Assembly: GCA_903960645.1 (NCBI GenBank)
Contig: CAJCBN010000278.1
Span: forward strand, 1 to 6,464
From: an uncultured Actinomycetes bacterium
GTDB lineage: Bacteria; Actinomycetota; Thermoleophilia; Gaiellales; F1-60-MAGs149
Direction of reading: 5' to 3'
DNA: 6,464 nucleotides
Numbering within the stretch: the stretch's first letter is position 1; every line of letters starts with the position of its first letter. The notes under the pieces were generated by a model that worked only from the letters and a program-made list of their open reading frames with translations, did no database searches and had not been told where the DNA came from. Position numbers and translations under genes: made by a program. Shown in pieces: positions 5,392-6,464 of this stretch.

Positions 5392-6267
5392 ATGGATTCC
5401 CCTCACATCCCGTCTCCGCTCCGCACGCTGCTCATCACCCTTGTCGTCGCCCTGACGGCAGGCGTACTGCCAGGCGTCGCTGCCGCCGCGGCCACGAAGC
5501 CGGCACCGGCGAAGATCCTCAGCGTGGCGTGGGGGAGCAGCAACCAGACGGCCTGTCCCGGCGGCACCGTGGCGAATCTCGACAACATCCCCGTCGTCTT
5601 CAGCTGGTTCATCCGGCCGGCCTCGATCCGGCCGAGTGACTTCACCGTGGTCCGCGAGGACGGCTCGACGGTGCAGGCGACCTGCGCGATCCAGTATCCG
5701 CCAGACGAGCGCAACGAACTCCAGACCGTCAACATGATCGGTGACTTCGGTGAGCCGATCGCCGGCCAGCGTCCCGTCGAGCTGCGCCTCTCGGGTGCGC
5801 TCCAGGGCCGGCCGATTGGCGGCCTCCGCTGGCGCCCCGTCGGACGACTGGCACCGCACCCGATCACCCAGCTCGAGGCCGCACCGTTCATCGTCGACGC
5901 CTGGACGCTGACCCCGCGCCTGTACGCAGGCGACCGCAACCGCTGCACGACCGGCAGCACCTTCGTGCGCGTGGTCTGGTCGAACGGCATCACGGCGTAC
6001 TCGACCGGCGCCGAGGTCGGCAGCGCCGTCACCGATTCCTACCGCGCCGTCTACACGCAGGCGGGACGGCGCCTGAGTATCGCGCCGCTGGCGGTCGCCG
6101 ATCTCAACGACCACAGCGCGGCCGCGATGGCCGACAACATGCACGACCTCTGCCTGCCCGCTGTGCCCCGCACGGCGCTGCTGCGTGGCATCACGCTAGC
6201 GGCAGATCTGGTGCAGGATCCCAACGGGGACCCGAACGCCGCGCAGCGGTTCTTCGTGCGGGGGTAG
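5392..6267 (+). CDS. Secreted protein of unknown function with four mature cysteines
   Basis: I do not recognise a family for this 291-residue protein. From ATG 5392 the N-terminus is a signal peptide: a short region with R11, a hydrophobic stretch LLITLVVALTAGVL (13-26) and an Ala-rich cleavage zone ending near residue 34, before TKPAPAK. There is no lipobox cysteine, so it is probably exported and released or wall-associated. The mature part looks beta-rich, with cysteines at 55, 98, 185 and 254 that could form two disulfides. Notable segments are SWFIRPASIRPSDFTVVRED near 71-90, VVWSNGITAYS near 194-204, ADLNDHSAAAMADNMHDLCL near 236-255 and an acidic DPNGDPN near 276-282, which is only loosely like a calcium loop. 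ATG 5341 is in frame and would add 17 residues, but it would overlap the -10 candidate and give an unusually long n-region. Function is unknown; envelope role is inferred only from export. Confidence 0.8.
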   Translation: MDSPHIPSPLRTLLITLVVALTAGVLPGVAAAAATKPAPAKILSVAWGSSNQTACPGGTVANLDNIPVVFSWFIRPASIRPSDFTVVREDGSTVQATCAIQYPPDERNELQTVNMIGDFGEPIAGQRPVELRLSGALQGRPIGGLRWRPVGRLAPHPITQLEAAPFIVDAWTLTPRLYAGDRNRCTTGSTFVRVVWSNGITAYSTGAEVGSAVTDSYRAVYTQAGRRLSIAPLAVADLNDHSAAAMADNMHDLCLPAVPRTALLRGITLAADLVQDPNGDPNAAQRFFVRG

Positions 6268-6301
6268 TCGGGCGGGTCTGGCGGATCTGGATTTGCGCCT
6301 T

Positions 6302-6339
6302 CCGACCAACGACGTTCTGGGTTCGGGGCCGCTATGTCC
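6302..6339 (+). repeat. Palindromic repeat, copy 1
   Basis: This 38-bp unit begins CCGACCAA and ends GCTATGTCC. It matches copy 2 at 33 of 38 positions by hand count. Its outer arms still largely pair (GACGT against ATGTC, with one G-T pair), although the G/C core is more degraded than in copy 2. It lies 34 bp after the stop of the secreted protein gene, in non-coding DNA. Confidence 0.7.
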
Positions 6340-6362
6340 GCTATTGGCGCGGAGTCCACTGT

Positions 6363-6400
6363 CCGACCAAGGACATTCTGGGCCCGGGCCCGCTATGTCC
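6363..6400 (+). repeat. Palindromic repeat, copy 2
   Basis: This copy begins 61 bp after copy 1. It holds a near-perfect palindrome: GGACAT at 6371-6376, a self-complementary GGGCCCGGGCCC core at 6380-6391 and ATGTCC at 6395-6400, with 3-nt mismatched joints on each side. A second short inverted repeat, TGTCC/GGACA around 6362-6375 with a GACCAA loop, overlaps its left end. In RNA it would be a strong hairpin, so a transcription-terminator or mRNA-end role is possible, though no T-run follows. Confidence 0.75.
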
Positions 6401-6440
6401 TCCCCCTGTGCCGGTGATCTGGGGCCTCGCGTGGTGTGGT

Positions 6441-6464
6441 CGGACATTTCGGGCCCAGGCCCAG
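6441..6464 (-). repeat. Palindromic repeat, copy 3, inverted and cut by the window edge
   Basis: Read on the minus strand, the last 23 bases run CTGGGC...CCGAAATGTCC and match the right part of copy 2 at 20 of 23 positions by hand count. Read on the plus strand the match is weaker (18 of 23), so an inverted copy is the better reading. The rest lies beyond the window. The stretch between copy 2 and copy 3 (6401-6440) holds nothing I can identify. Confidence 0.55.

Noticed and set aside
5352..5639. GTG-initiated 95-codon frame at the leaderless position after TATGCT
   Set aside because: It overlaps the secreted-protein gene in another frame, and its product is an Arg/Pro/His-rich string typical of a shifted frame.
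6302..6464. CRISPR array
   Set aside because: Only two or three diverged copies, unequal spacing, an inverted third copy and no cas genes in the window.

Overview
The window is G+C-rich DNA (roughly two-thirds G+C by eye) with dense coding and housekeeping genes typical of a high-GC Gram-positive bacterium. Actinomycetota is the best guess, perhaps a deep-branching soil lineage. That placement is inferred from codon bias, protein style and promoter layout; no marker gene here proves it. I see no integrase, transposase, CRISPR array, tRNA or rRNA gene.

Layout from left to right. Positions 1-266 (minus) hold the N-terminus of a secreted M23/LytM-type peptidase whose end lies outside the window. 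A 200-bp divergent region follows. It contains a candidate promoter and a 17-codon leader ORF (410-463) in the same frame as gcvT, stopping one codon before it. gcvT (467-1567) and gcvH (1571-1954) form a tight pair encoding the aminomethyltransferase and lipoyl carrier of the glycine cleavage system; gcvP is not adjacent. A small cysteine-rich unknown protein (2011-2388) follows and overlaps tail to tail with nfo, endonuclease IV, on the minus strand (2366-3229). A 109-bp divergent promoter region separates nfo from gltX, glutamyl-tRNA synthetase (3339-4775). Next come an unrecognised single-pass membrane protein with a glycine-every-fourth-residue repeat (4818-5330) and an unrecognised secreted protein with four mature cysteines (5392-6267). 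The last 200 bp are non-coding and hold diverged copies of a palindromic repeat.

Functionally this is mostly an ordinary chromosomal stretch: one-carbon metabolism (GcvT/GcvH), base-excision repair (Nfo), translation (GltX) and envelope proteins. The genes do not form one pathway. The most notable signal lies in the starts. Five likely transcription units carry a -10-like hexamer ending 6-7 nt before the start codon and lack a Shine-Dalgarno sequence, which points to leaderless transcripts. gcvH, inside an operon, has a good Shine-Dalgarno instead. I found no convincing new multi-gene system. The best candidates for novelty are the in-frame leader ORF before gcvT, the two unrecognised small proteins and the palindromic repeats at the right end.
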